NCBI GenBank assembly: GCA_003993805.1
Contig: RSEF01000001.1
Location: 75,755,265 to 75,819,264, forward strand
Direction: 5' to 3'
DNA from: Himantopus leucocephalus
Lineage: Eukaryota; Chordata; Aves; Charadriiformes; Recurvirostridae
DNA: 64,000 nt
The notes under the pieces were generated by a model. That model was not told the origin of the DNA, searched no databases, and saw nothing but the letters and a program-made list of their open reading frames with translations. Made by a program: the position numbers and the translations under genes. Within the stretch, counting starts at the first letter, position 1. Each line of letters opens with the position of its first letter. Below are positions 24,591 to 34,463 of the stretch, piece after piece.

Positions 24591-24933
24591 GCGTGGCCAG
24601 GCGGGCGCCGGGGGGGGGCCCTGTTGTTGTGGTGAGCGCCGGCTCCACCCCCTCCTCGTGCACGGCGGCGCGGCCCCCCCACCCGCCCCGGGCCCCGCCC
24701 ACCCCGCCCTCACGCCTTTTGTCCCCTCCCCGCGCCCCGCCCCGCCGGGCCCCTCCCGCCCGCTCTCGCCTCCCCATTCGCCCTCCCGCCCGGGGCCCCG
24801 CCCCCTCCCCCTGCCCGCGCGGGACCCCGCCCCTCCCCTCCCGGGTNCCCCCCCGCCACCCCCGCCCGCCCCGGGCCCATCTGTTCCCGGCGGCGCGGCG
24901 GTTGCACTGCAGGGCGCGGGCGGCCGGGGGAGG

Positions 24934-25005
24934 ATGGGCCCGCGCAGCGGCGGCCGCCCGCGGCAGGGGCAGCAGCAGCAGCAGCAGCGCCCCCGCCGGC
25001 CCTAG
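24934..25005 (+). other. Upstream open reading frame with CAG run, possibly in the CECR2 5' UTR
   Basis: An ATG at 24934 opens a 23-codon frame ending at TAG 25003-25005. It contains six consecutive CAG codons within an (AGC)n tract at about 24971-24988. It is in a different frame from CECR2. If the transcript begins upstream of this point, it would act as a uORF. No transcript evidence is available from sequence alone, and the ATG lies in GC-rich sequence where chance uORFs are common. Confidence 0.3.
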
Positions 25006-25033
25006 CGCCCCCGCGCCGGCGCCGAGCCGCCCC

Positions 25034-25087
25034 ATGCGCGGGCGGCAGCGAGGGGGCAGCGCGGGGCCGCCGGGGGGCGGCCGCTGA
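25034..25087 (+). other. Upstream open reading frame in the CECR2 frame, possibly in the 5' UTR
   Basis: An ATG at 25034 is in the same reading frame as the CECR2 start but terminates after 17 codons at TGA 25085-25087. It therefore cannot extend the CECR2 protein, though it could lower initiation at 25232 if transcribed. The encoded peptide is Arg/Gly-rich with no recognised motif. Confidence 0.3.
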
Positions 25088-25140
25088 GCGGCGTGGCGCC
25101 GGGGGGCGGGCGGAGCCGGAGCGCCGAGCGGCGGCGGCGG

Positions 25141-25160
25141 CGGCACCACCACCACCACCA
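25141..25160 (+). repeat. CAC/ACC trinucleotide run upstream of CECR2 start
   Basis: A short run of CAC triplets lies about 70 bp upstream of the CECR2 start codon, inside the CpG island and probably in the 5' UTR. It is a simple repeat that could vary in length between individuals. Confidence 0.7.
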
Positions 25161-25231
25161 CGCAGCCGCCCGCGGAGTGAGGCAGCCGAGCGGGCGGCAG
25201 GCAGCAGGCAGGCAGCCGGCGGCCGCGGGAG

Positions 25232-25405
25232 ATGTGCCCGGAGGAGGACGGCGGCTGCGGCGGTGGCGGCGGCGTGGCCGGCACCGGCGGCTCGGAGGCG
25301 GCGGTGGCGCTGGACGAGCTCCGGTCCTGGTGGGAAGTCCCGGCCATCGCGCACTTCTGCTCCCTCTTCCGCACCGCCTTCCGCCTGCCCGACTTCGAGA
25401 TCGAG
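25232..25405 (+). CDS. CECR2: CECR2 chromatin-remodelling subunit, coding exon 1 (partial gene)
   Basis: This exon encodes the first 58 residues of CECR2, the non-catalytic partner of the ISWI ATPases SNF2L/SNF2H in the nuclear CERF remodelling complex, which is linked to neural tube closure and germ-cell function in mammals. Recognition rests on the start MCPEE and on residues 29-58, which hold ELRSWWEVPAIAHFCSLFRT followed by AFRLPDFEIE; this matches my recollection of vertebrate CECR2 almost residue for residue and is the start of its DDT/WHIM-type N-terminal region. AT-hook and bromodomain exons lie outside the window. The start is secure: an in-frame TGA at 25178-25180 precedes it and no in-frame ATG lies between. 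The exon ends after GAG, in phase 0, at a GTGAGA donor (25406). Residues 6-28 form a Gly/Ala-rich stretch that appears longer than the short linker I recall in mammals. No second exon was found. Confidence 0.95.
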
Positions 25406-25964
25406 GTGAGAGCCCCGCGGCCGCCGTTCCCCCGCACGCTGCGCGCCCCGCCGGGCACCCCGCCGGCCGGTCTCGCCCCAGCCCGGGGGGTGCCGCTGCC
25501 CGGCGGGTCCCGTGCCTCGCGGTGGGGCGGGGGGCCCCCCCCCCGTACACACCCACCCCCAGCCCCGGTGAGCCGCTGGATCCCGGGGTGATGCAGCGCG
25601 GGGTCTCCCCCTCCGCTCGCGGCAGATGCAACAACTTCCCCGTCCCTGCCGGGCGCGCTCGCAAACTTTCGGCGCGCCCGTCCCGGGGCGGCGGCGGGCA
25701 GGACCCCCACCGGGCTGCGGAGCCGGTGGGGGCAGCCGCGGGCGGAGCGGGGCCGGCCGCCGCCGGGCCGCATTGTTCCGCCGGGCCGGTGTCCGCACAC
25801 AAAGGTGGGGGGGGGGACACGGACGGACACGACGGACGGAGGTGGGGACGACGGGACGGACACGGCCGTGTGTCCCCCGTGCCCAAAATGGTGGCGGCGA
25901 GAGGCGGGCCCGGCCCGGTAACCCCCCATCTCCCCCGGGGTACCCGCGGCTGTTGTTGAAGNTG

Positions 25965-25982
25965 AAGGGGGGGGGGGGGGGG
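25965..25982 (+). repeat. Poly-G run beside N in CECR2 CpG island
   Basis: About 16 consecutive G follow the N at 25962. The run is a strong G-quadruplex candidate about 560 bp into intron 1, and the N makes its length unreliable. Confidence 0.8.
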
Positions 25983-26328
25983 TGTCCCCAGCCCGCTCAG
26001 TCCGTGCCCAAGTTGGTCCCTTTTGTTGGAGGAAGGCGGGGGAGGAAGGAGGCCCCCACCTGGCCGGTGCCGTTGGGGGGTCGGGGGGGGCGCGGAGGGT
26101 CGCCGCCGAGCGGAGCCGGGCGGCGGGAGGTGCAGCCGTTCTCCCGCATCCCGGCGGGGCCGGGCAGCTCCGCGGGGCACCGCGCCGCTCATTGTGCGGC
26201 TCCGCGGAGGCTCCGGTGGAGCGACGGTGCTTTCCCCACCGCCGCTGTCTCCCGCGCGGGGAAGGAAAACTCTCGGCTTTCGTACCTTTTTACCCATTTC
26301 CCTCTGTAACTTTCTTGTACCCTTTTTC

Positions 26329-26382
26329 TCTTTTTTTTTTTTTATTTTTCTTTTTTTTTTTTAATTCTGGTTTTTTTTTTTT
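26329..26382 (+). repeat. T-rich low-complexity tract at the end of the CpG island
   Basis: Three T homopolymer runs of 10 bases or more, split by ATTTTTC and AATTCTGG, mark the 3' border of the CpG island inside intron 1. Confidence 0.85.
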
Positions 26383-28150
26383 CGCGTGCGTGGCTAATGC
26401 TCCGTAAATATTTTGTGCTCCGGCTACAAATGTTTCAAACAAAGTGTGTCCTGGTAGGCAATCTTTTGTGCTTGCTGTGAAAAGCTATTCTTGCCAGCGC
26501 GTTGGCAATAAACCGGGTGAATAACGTGGTGGCGTGTGTTTTTTTTAAAGACAGTAATTGCCCCGTGAATGCGAATTCCAAAGATGCTTAAAAGTTCAAT
26601 GGGATGCGCGAAAGCCCTAAAGAGCAAAAAAAAAAAAACCTCCTCGAGCAGGATGTGAATTTCTGAAGAGGGGGAATCCCTTATGCGGTGCGAAATCTTG
26701 AAAGGGGATAAGGTCTCTCAATGATGCAACTTCTTGCGAAAGGGAACTCCCCTCCCCCTCCTATTGATGCCAAACCATTAAAGGGGGAGGCTCTCCGGGC
26801 CCAGCAGCGCAAAGTCTTGAAGGAACCTGAATTTACAATGATAAAAGGGCCAAGGCACTAGCCTTTCACCTTTGGAGGCAATTAGCATCTGGCTTGCTTC
26901 ACAAATGAAGTAAATGTGGGCTCCCCTTTGGTTCCCGGAGCACGCTTAGGGTGGGGGAGTTTAACATCACTCGGAACAAATTAACTTGCTTTTTTGGGGG
27001 GATGCCCGGGACGAGGAGTGCGTGCGGGTTGGTGCTGGGGGGGTGTTGCAGAGCAGAAGCAGCACACCGAAAACGTCGCCAAAAACCTCGGTGCGAGTGG
27101 ATGGCCTGCAGCGTTTGGCAGAAACGGGTTTCAAAGGATGGCGTTTGTCCGAGGGACGGTGGCAATCGCGGTTAAAATCGGGACGCTGCGAGAGGACGGA
27201 TGCAGCTGTCACAACTCGACATTTTCAGGCACACGGAGTAAACCTCCTTCTCCGGCATGCTGTGAGCAGCCCAGCGCGGGCGGTTTCAAAACTTGCCGTT
27301 CCTTGAAGCTCACCATCTTGTTACGCCTTGCCGGGCGAAGTTGTTCCAGTCTCGTCACTGGTTTCAGGGATATATGGGACCGGCGCTTTGCACCAAGAGC
27401 TTGCCCAAACCATTCACGGTGTGAAACCGATCGCCAGCAAAGACTTATACTTTTATTTTAAAGAGTCTTGTTTTGTGTGATTTTTGGTTCATACTTTATT
27501 TGGCTGTGTGAAGAAGGCTTTCCTTTTGATTTTTGGACCTAATAATGCCAGTGTGCATTCTGGCTGTTTTGCTGCTGCCTCCGAGATGGGCCTTGAGCTT
27601 CAGGGGTGTCTGAATAAAACAGAAGTGGCTGTTCTTCTAGGGGTTCAGGGAAACGCTAGGACTTGAGGCAAATATTAGGGAGAAATAAAACCTTAGCCAG
27701 CCATCAAAAATTGAAACTCCGCTCATCTACAAATGGCATTTCCTTGCTTGAGCGTTGGTTACCGCGGGGAGGTGTGCTGGTGGCTGAACGCGAGCGGTTT
27801 GAGGAGTTACTGCCCCAGCCCTCAAAAGTTACTGCCCCTGATGGGTGAGCCGGGGGTGAGGGCTCTGGTGCATTTGGATGCGAAGTAAAACAGGTGGTTT
27901 GGGTGGATCCGTTTCCTTGTGTACGGAAGCAGAAATGGAGAGCTGGGGCAGCTCAGCTCCGAGGGTTTCAGCTGGAGGATGGTCAGGCTCAAACTCCTTG
28001 AGCTTGATGGCAAATGTCTGGCTGGCTGTGTCCCATATCTCTAAGGGATGGCCTTACTTTGGATGCAGTTGGCTCTTCTTGGAGGGTACTCTCCTCTTCC
28101 TCAGAGGGCCCAGCTCCTCTCAAGGGAAATTCTGGTTGGTGGCTTTTTCC

Positions 28151-28179
28151 CTTTTTTTTTTTTCTTTCTTTCTTTCTTC
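28151..28179 (+). repeat. (CTTT)n simple repeat
   Basis: A T run passes into several CTTT units. Simple repeat within intron 1. Confidence 0.8.
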
Positions 28180-28389
28180 TGATACTAGTGTATCTCCAGT
28201 GGGGAGTTTGGTGCTAAACTCTTACAACATTGTTACAAAAAGTGAAAGTCTTAAACAAACCTTAATTCTGCTTGTAACAAATATCCTCTGCTCTCACCCT
28301 CTCCTCAATTTTAGGGGAGGAGGAGGTTAGAGTTTCACTGCTACAGTCTCTGCAGTCCCCAAACCAGGCAAAACCTGATCTTTCAATAT

Positions 28390-28442
28390 GTTAAAAAACA
28401 AACAAACAAAATAATAATAATAAAAAAAACCAAACAAACACA
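28390..28442 (+). repeat. (AAAC)n/(AAT)n low-complexity tract
   Basis: An A-rich stretch of AAAC and AAT units. About 40-80 bp further on it is followed by a T/G-rich tract (28475-28525), giving loose inverted complementarity between the two. Confidence 0.75.
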
Positions 28443-31400
28443 AACTCAAAAGGAGCTATAGTTAGCTTTTGTTTTGGTGGGTGGGGGTTTTTTTGTTGTT
28501 TTTTGGGTTTTGTTTTTTTTTTTGTCCCACCCCTCACTGACTTTTTTTCTTCTGGTGGGTCTGCCCATAGCTAGCTGGAAGGCTCTGCAATGGTAGGCCA
28601 TCTGCACCCATCCCTCCCATGCTGAGCAGATTTGCTGATGGTATTTGAGGAGTTTGGGGGCTTTAGTACAGGGAGGCAGCATGGAGCTCTTTTTTAATTT
28701 TTTTTTTTCTTTTTAAATGCAAACCTTTTGCCACCTACTTATTGGCCCAAACGAAAGTGAAGCTTCCAGATGCGGAGCTGCCATCGGCAGCTGGATGTCA
28801 GAAACCTGGGAAGCAGATGTTTTGTTTTCTTTTTGCTGGACCAGTGAGTAGATGCTACGGGGAAGGGGTGTCCAAAAGTGGAAGAAAGGAGCGCATCCAT
28901 CAGGCCGGGCCCTGGGCATTGTTCGGGAAGGGGGTGGGCGCAGCCGGCCCCCATGCTGGCTCCGGCAGATGCAGGCGCCTGATGAGGCGCAGGGCTCCTC
29001 TTTTCAAATCTCCGCCGCAGCAGCATCATCGCCAGGCGATGGACTCAGAAGGGGTTCAGCCACTGCCAGCGGGTCAAAAGTTCAGTGGGCCAGGAGCGGG
29101 TGCTCCGGGACACGTTCGGCTTCACGCCGTGTTTCTACGTGGATCTCTGAGGATGGCAGAGAGCACTTCTGCCTTCTGGGGTGGTTTTTTTTTTCCCCTC
29201 CCTCCCCCGTTTAAATGGCTGCCTTGTCAGCCATCTGCTGTACGAAACTTTCATGCCACTTCAAAAGTGGGCTTTTAGTCGTGTTGGTTTGGTTGTTGTG
29301 GCTTCTTTCTGGGGTGGTTTGTAAAATCTGCGTCAAGCGGGTTTGTCCTTACCTACTCTAACAGTACTCCTGTGGGAGAATGTCTGGCTGTATGGGACAT
29401 ATCATTCTTTTCTTTTTTTCTTTTTTTTTGGTAGGCATTACTTTGATGGACAGAAATGATGCTTTCCATGGTCAAGTTAGGGCAGGTGATGATAGGGAGT
29501 GATTTGTTTCCCTCTTCCAAGACCTGACTGTAATGTGGGACACCTCTCGTGACAAAAGTCTCTCCTGGCCGGGTCCCCTCCCCTCTGCAACTGAAATATC
29601 CTCCTGGCAGCTGCAGGGTTTGTTTGCATCAAAAATATTAGGAGAATATTTAACGTTTTCAACCGTATTTCAGCATAACTTGAAAACACTGGACAGAAGC
29701 CAGCGTGGCTCGGCCACCCAGCTCTTTGGCATGTGCTCCCAGGAGCTGTGGGCTGAAACATTTAGGAACTTCTGCCTGGGTAGGTCGAGGGGAGGTGACT
29801 TTCCAGAACGTGCTTGAAAATAGTCAAAACATTGTTGTTAACTTAGTTTATTTGGAAAAGGGGGAAAAGCCACATTACACAGGGAAAACATAAATCTTTT
29901 CCTGTGGTTTTTAAAAGCGCCTTTGGGCAAATTGCCTCTGCTGTTAACTTCACTACTGCTTTAAGATGCTTTTCCTCGGCTTTTGCCCCTTCCGAGCACT
30001 TCAGGCTCTGGCTCTACCTTTAGGTACGCTCCTCCCACCCCCAGACAGGGCACCGCTGCTCTTGCCCACCTTTTTCCTCCTGTAGTGCGGTATCTGCCGT
30101 GTCGGTTCTTGAACAGGCCCTTTCTGTCAGGAATATTACATGGCTGTTACAAACCAGCGGCTGCTACTGCTCCCGTGGGTCCCGCAGGAGGAGGAAGAGT
30201 GTGGGGAGAGGGAGAGCTGTGCTGCAGCCATGTGAAGGAGAGAGCAAAGAACAGGGTTTCTTCTATCTGTGCAAACCAGATGCAGCTTTAAAAGCAATAC
30301 CGTATTTTCTTTTTAACGTGTTAAACTCTAAATGTGTTAGAATTTTAATACTTTGAAAAAATTATTTTTCCTAGCGAGGACAGGATGGCCAACTATGCTT
30401 TGACATCCACTGTCCTGTCATGTTAGGTCCTGCTGAAATTTCTCTGTGGAGCCCCTTGCTCCGTGCCCTCCAAGTGCATTCCTTGTGATCCATGACACCA
30501 AAATGACACAACCTTCCTGTTCTGTCAGTGTCAGTACGGGTTAATTGCCCAGGTAGTGTGGTACAGTACCTGAGTGCTAAGCCTTCACCGCTCTATAGCT
30601 ATATTCTGGTCTGGTGCGGCATTCTTATTTGTATTACTGTAGCACGTACAGCATCTACTGCTGCCTCATCATGTTGTATGATAGCTGAGATGGCCAGCTA
30701 TTTTCTGATCAGAAGAATTTAGAATCTAATTAAGATCAATGCAACAAGTAAGTCTGAGTTCAACGCCTTTTCAGTAGAATAGTTCAGGCATGAGGATGTC
30801 CGTCCCTCTTGCCATTTGCCCGTTGGCTGTAGGCAACGTTAAAGTGGAAGGGAGTGGGTGCTGACTGTGACACGAGAGCGAACAATAGATCTGCTCGCTA
30901 AAACTTCACTCTCGCACAAAGCACCTGGCTTTAGAAAAAGCAAATTGTCTGAGGAAGGGTAGAGTAATTGGCAGTGCGGGGAGAGGCGCTGTACGGCACG
31001 TATGGAAAAAATGATGGACTTCAAACATATTGAAATGAAAAAGTATCAGTCCCATTGTGCAGAGAGACTCCTTTATGGACCGCTGTGTGAATTCAGGTTA
31101 CGTACCACGGTGGCTCTGCTTCCCCTGGGCAGCATCAGCTTCATTGGAGTAGAGGGTGTGAGCTGGGTATTTGTTGTTTGAAACTCAAATTTAAAAAACA
31201 GAATGAAATTGAGGGTTAGTATTGTTTTTTATTGTTTTTTCTACCTGTCCCTTTCATTGTTTGGTTTAGTGGCTTTGACAGTGCATCATCCCTTTCCCCG
31301 TGTCTGTTCCAGCAGCAGTTCTTACTTTGCTGGTCTTCACTTTTGCTGCCTTAGTTATTCTGTTCATAATAGAATCATTAACACTCTACATGTCAGTATT

Positions 31401-31597
31401 GGGCTCTAGAGTTCATTGAGATTAATGGAGGGGGAGGCAGAGAGATACTTCTCAGAGCTGTTGTTTCAAGTGGTCTGCAAATTGGAAAGCATTATACCAG
31501 TTTCCATTTCAAATGCAAGTCACATCTTTCCCAACTGTAGATCTTAAACTTTCTAACAAGTGTTTACATTTTATATAATGAGACTAGTATAATTGGG

Positions 31598-31615
31598 NAA
31601 AAAAAAAAAAAAAAA
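31598..31615 (+). repeat. Poly-A run beside N
   Basis: N at 31598 followed by 17 A residues; an unresolved homopolymer in intron 1. Confidence 0.8.
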
Positions 31616-33430
31616 GGAATAGGTAGTTCAGGAGGCTGATATGTGAGTTAAAACATTATCTTAAGCCTCTGAAAAGAAACAAGAAGTGACTGCACGCAGC
31701 CAAAGGGTGTCTGAACAATGGATAAGGAAGGTTATTTTGACAGCAACATTTTGAATGGATCTGACTTAGGTGACAGGGGAGTTGGAGAATGACTGTAGCA
31801 GTGGAAGGCAGAAGAGAAAGTGGAACTCGATAAGAATTTTGGAGGCTTGGATGGAGTACGTGGGGATTGATAGTACAGGCTTTCTGTGGTGTTAGTAGTT
31901 GGAGGCAATTGCCGCTTCTGCTAGCGCCACTGACTGAAAATCATGTCTCGTGTTAGCTGAAGTGTTTCTGTGCCCACAAGTTTAATGGTTTAAGCTGAAC
32001 TTAATTAAAAACTAATTTAAGATAATCTGGTGCATGTCTTTCCCCACTAGAAGAAAAAAAAAAAGATATTTTGTGTAGTAGCTTAAATATGACTTTGCAG
32101 TTTGCTTTGTTTACAAAGACTCACTACCCCAAACCTGTACCGATTCAATGCAGCTGATGTAAACTTCTGCACAGCGCATCTAAATTAGGCCTCAAAAGTT
32201 AGTTCGTTTTGGAATTTGCTCTAACCAAACCAGCTAAAAGTAACACCTTTAAAGTGTTGCAGCTTTATACTTGGACCTGCTTAACTGCGGTCTTTCTCTC
32301 CCCACGAATAATGCCGGCAGAGCTGTGCCATTCTGCCCCTGGCATCTGTTAAGTGCCTGCATGAAGAGGGAAGAATTAACTTTTGTAATGGCAATGGATG
32401 CTTTCATAGACTTCTTTCAGGCAAAAATCTCCTCCAGAAAAGGGCTACAGGCAGAAAGCACAACAGCCAGGCAGTTAAAAGTTCCCGAATTAAAGGTTTA
32501 TCGTGTAAACCTTATTGTAGGTAGGTATGAAAATTATTATTTTATTATTTCCACACACACACCCCCACCCCTCGTTACCAGAAGCAACAGCATCTGCTGT
32601 GGTGGTGGGAACAATGCAGCCTAGTGATTCCTCCTTCCTTACAGTAGAGAATCCTGTTAAACACACAAGGCTGTGCCTCAGAGTGTATCCTTTCAGCAGG
32701 CTTGTTCCTTTTAATGGGTGCCCATTCCTGGGGTCTCCATTGTTTCACCAACAATAGCACTGGGGGCAGCTGATTTGGTTGACAGAAAATGTGTTAATTT
32801 AACAGATCTATTCCCTTTAGCCGGTCTCCTTCCTATTGTGCCCCAGTTCTCCCCCAGTTCCTGGGGAGGAGGGCCCCGAGAGCAGGGTCTGTTAGGTGGA
32901 GGGCTCCTGCAATTAGGAGGGGTTTGCGGCCTTTTGTGTGAGGAACAGAAAACAGCTGATAGGGAAAAGTGTGGTTTGCTTACTGCCAGAACACACATTT
33001 TTCTGCTTTTTTAGGGGCTTTTAAGTCCGCCTTTACCGGGGATGGGGGAATAACTTGACACTACGGGCTGATGGCAGTCAAGGTCTTTGCTTTGCTCTGA
33101 GGTGGCCTCGCAACCCAACGTGGCAACTGCTTTCAGAGCTGGCTCAACTTCTTGATAAACTCTTTATATCCTGTAAATGCCTAGCTAAAACACCGGCTCC
33201 CCACTGAAAATGCAAATCTGCTGGTAGCATGCAGGGTAGGGCTGCTGAGAGCTGGCTGGAGAAGCCAGTATGTAAAGTTAATACTGAATAATTTGAAACA
33301 TGAGGGGTGTAATGGTCCTCAGGCCACCTCTGCCCTTGGCCAGGCCACCAGTTTAATGCAGTTTTGGGGCTGATCTGATTTATATGGTGCAAGCTCTTCA
33401 CCCTAGATACACTTAAACTGGCTCGGCTCT

Positions 33431-33664
33431 GTCCTATAATGTAGCCTAGTTCAGCAACAAGGTGGTGGTGGTGGCGTTTCTCTTGGTTTTTACATCAGTG
33501 TGGTTGAGCTGGTGTGTTCAGCCCAGTGGGAAGGAGGGCACACGNGTCCTATAATGTAGCCTAGTTCAGCAACAAGGTGGTGGTGGTGGTGGTGTTTCTC
33601 TTGGTTTTTACATCAGTGTGGTTGAGCTGGCGTGTTCAGCCCAGTGGGAAGGAGGGCACACACG
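33431..33664. repeat. Direct duplication split by one N (probable assembly artefact)
   Basis: Copy 1 (33431-33544) and copy 2 (33546-33664) start with the same GTCCTATAATGTAGCCTAGT and end in GGAGGGCACAC(AC)G. They are separated by a single N at 33545. They differ only in the number of GGT units, one CA unit and one or two substitutions. This is the pattern expected when two contigs whose ends overlap are joined by a placeholder base, with the differences due to alleles or slippage. Confidence 0.9.
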
Positions 33665-34430
33665 CTGCTGAGGGAGCAGTGAAACCCGAAACTTTGGTTT
33701 CGGGGGCTGCCGGCTGCCAGAAGGACCATCCCAGTCCCTTTCAAGCTCTTGCCCTGGCTGTGCTTCTGACTTTGTGGTCTGCCCCTTCCCCAGCACCAGC
33801 CCAGCTGCTCGCTGGGTCCCGGCTGGGCTTTTGAGGGGTTGTGGTGGGAGTGAGACCTCATGCTTTTGGTGGCCATGAGCTGCCGGGTCAATCCACCACG
33901 GGTCTTGAAACTCTAGCCTTAGTTTAGTTCTGGTTGCTGGGGCGGGTGAGGTAAAAGGAGCTCTGGAGAGGTCTTTTTCCTCCTCCCTGGTAAAGCCGTT
34001 AATTCTCTGGCTCTTTCTCTCCAGTTAAGCCTGCCGTAAAGGGGCTGGAGTTTTGCACGGCCAAAGGGTTGGAAGGCAGAGCTAGTTTGCTCGTTTCTGG
34101 TGAGCCCTGTACACAGGGAGTTGTGTGGCAGCAAAAATATTTATATATCCCTAACACAAGGTAAAGAGGGTTGTGGTTGGGGTTTTTTGGTTGGTTTTTT
34201 TTTTCTTGCTTGGGTTTTTTGTTTGTTTTAGGAGGCAAAGGGTGAGAGTTCACTTAAAGAGCTTGACTCCTAATAGAGCTTGTCATTGTTGCTAATATAA
34301 AACAAATGATGAGCATGGGAGAGGAGTCAAAGGCTCCCTCTTCTGGTGTGCTGGGAAGGTTCAAATGCTGAAAAATAAGCAAGGAAAAAAAAAAAACAGC
34401 AAGCAAGACCCCTTCCGTGCTTTCCTGTGG

Positions 34431-34463
34431 TATTTTAGGTATTAGGTATTTAGGTATTAGGAC
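34431..34463 (+). repeat. TATTAGG-type short tandem repeat
   Basis: Four degenerate units of TATT(T)AGG lie in tandem. They resemble a decayed telomere-like motif but are too short to mean more than a simple repeat. Confidence 0.6.

Larger units (their letters stand above)
23900..26290 (+). promoter_or_regulatory. CECR2: CpG island promoter of CECR2
   Basis: A block of about 2.4 kb is extremely rich in G+C and CpG, in sharp contrast to the AT-balanced flanks. It contains the CECR2 first coding exon and the beginning of intron 1. Many GC-box motifs (CCGCCC / CCCCGCCC) are visible between about 24535 and 24870, and no TATA box is evident near the exon, which fits a broad, housekeeping-type vertebrate promoter. 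The transcription start cannot be fixed from sequence; it should lie upstream of 25232 and probably within 24500-25200. Edges are approximate. Long open frames on both strands here (for example 23956-25929 minus) come from low stop-codon frequency in GC-rich DNA. Two Ns (24847, 25962) mark poorly sequenced points. Divergent transcription from the minus strand is possible but not shown. Confidence 0.9.

Noticed and set aside
23956..25929. 657-codon minus-strand open frame across the CECR2 CpG island
   Set aside because: The protein is low-complexity Pro/Ala/Gly/Arg, contains an undetermined residue, and similar long frames occur in all other frames here. It reflects lack of stop codons in GC-rich DNA.
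25002..26297. 431-codon minus-strand open frame in the CpG island
   Set aside because: Same composition effect; antisense to the recognised CECR2 exon and without any domain.
25626..26309. 227-codon plus-strand frame downstream of the CECR2 donor
   Set aside because: Lies in the intron after a consensus donor, low-complexity, spans an N, no homology recognised.
31690..31870. Possible old LINE-derived fragment
   Set aside because: Only a vague word-level resemblance; no ordered series of motifs could be followed.
34431..34463. Telomere-like TTAGG units
   Set aside because: The units are TATT(T)AGG rather than TTAGGG, and only four are present; an ordinary short tandem repeat.
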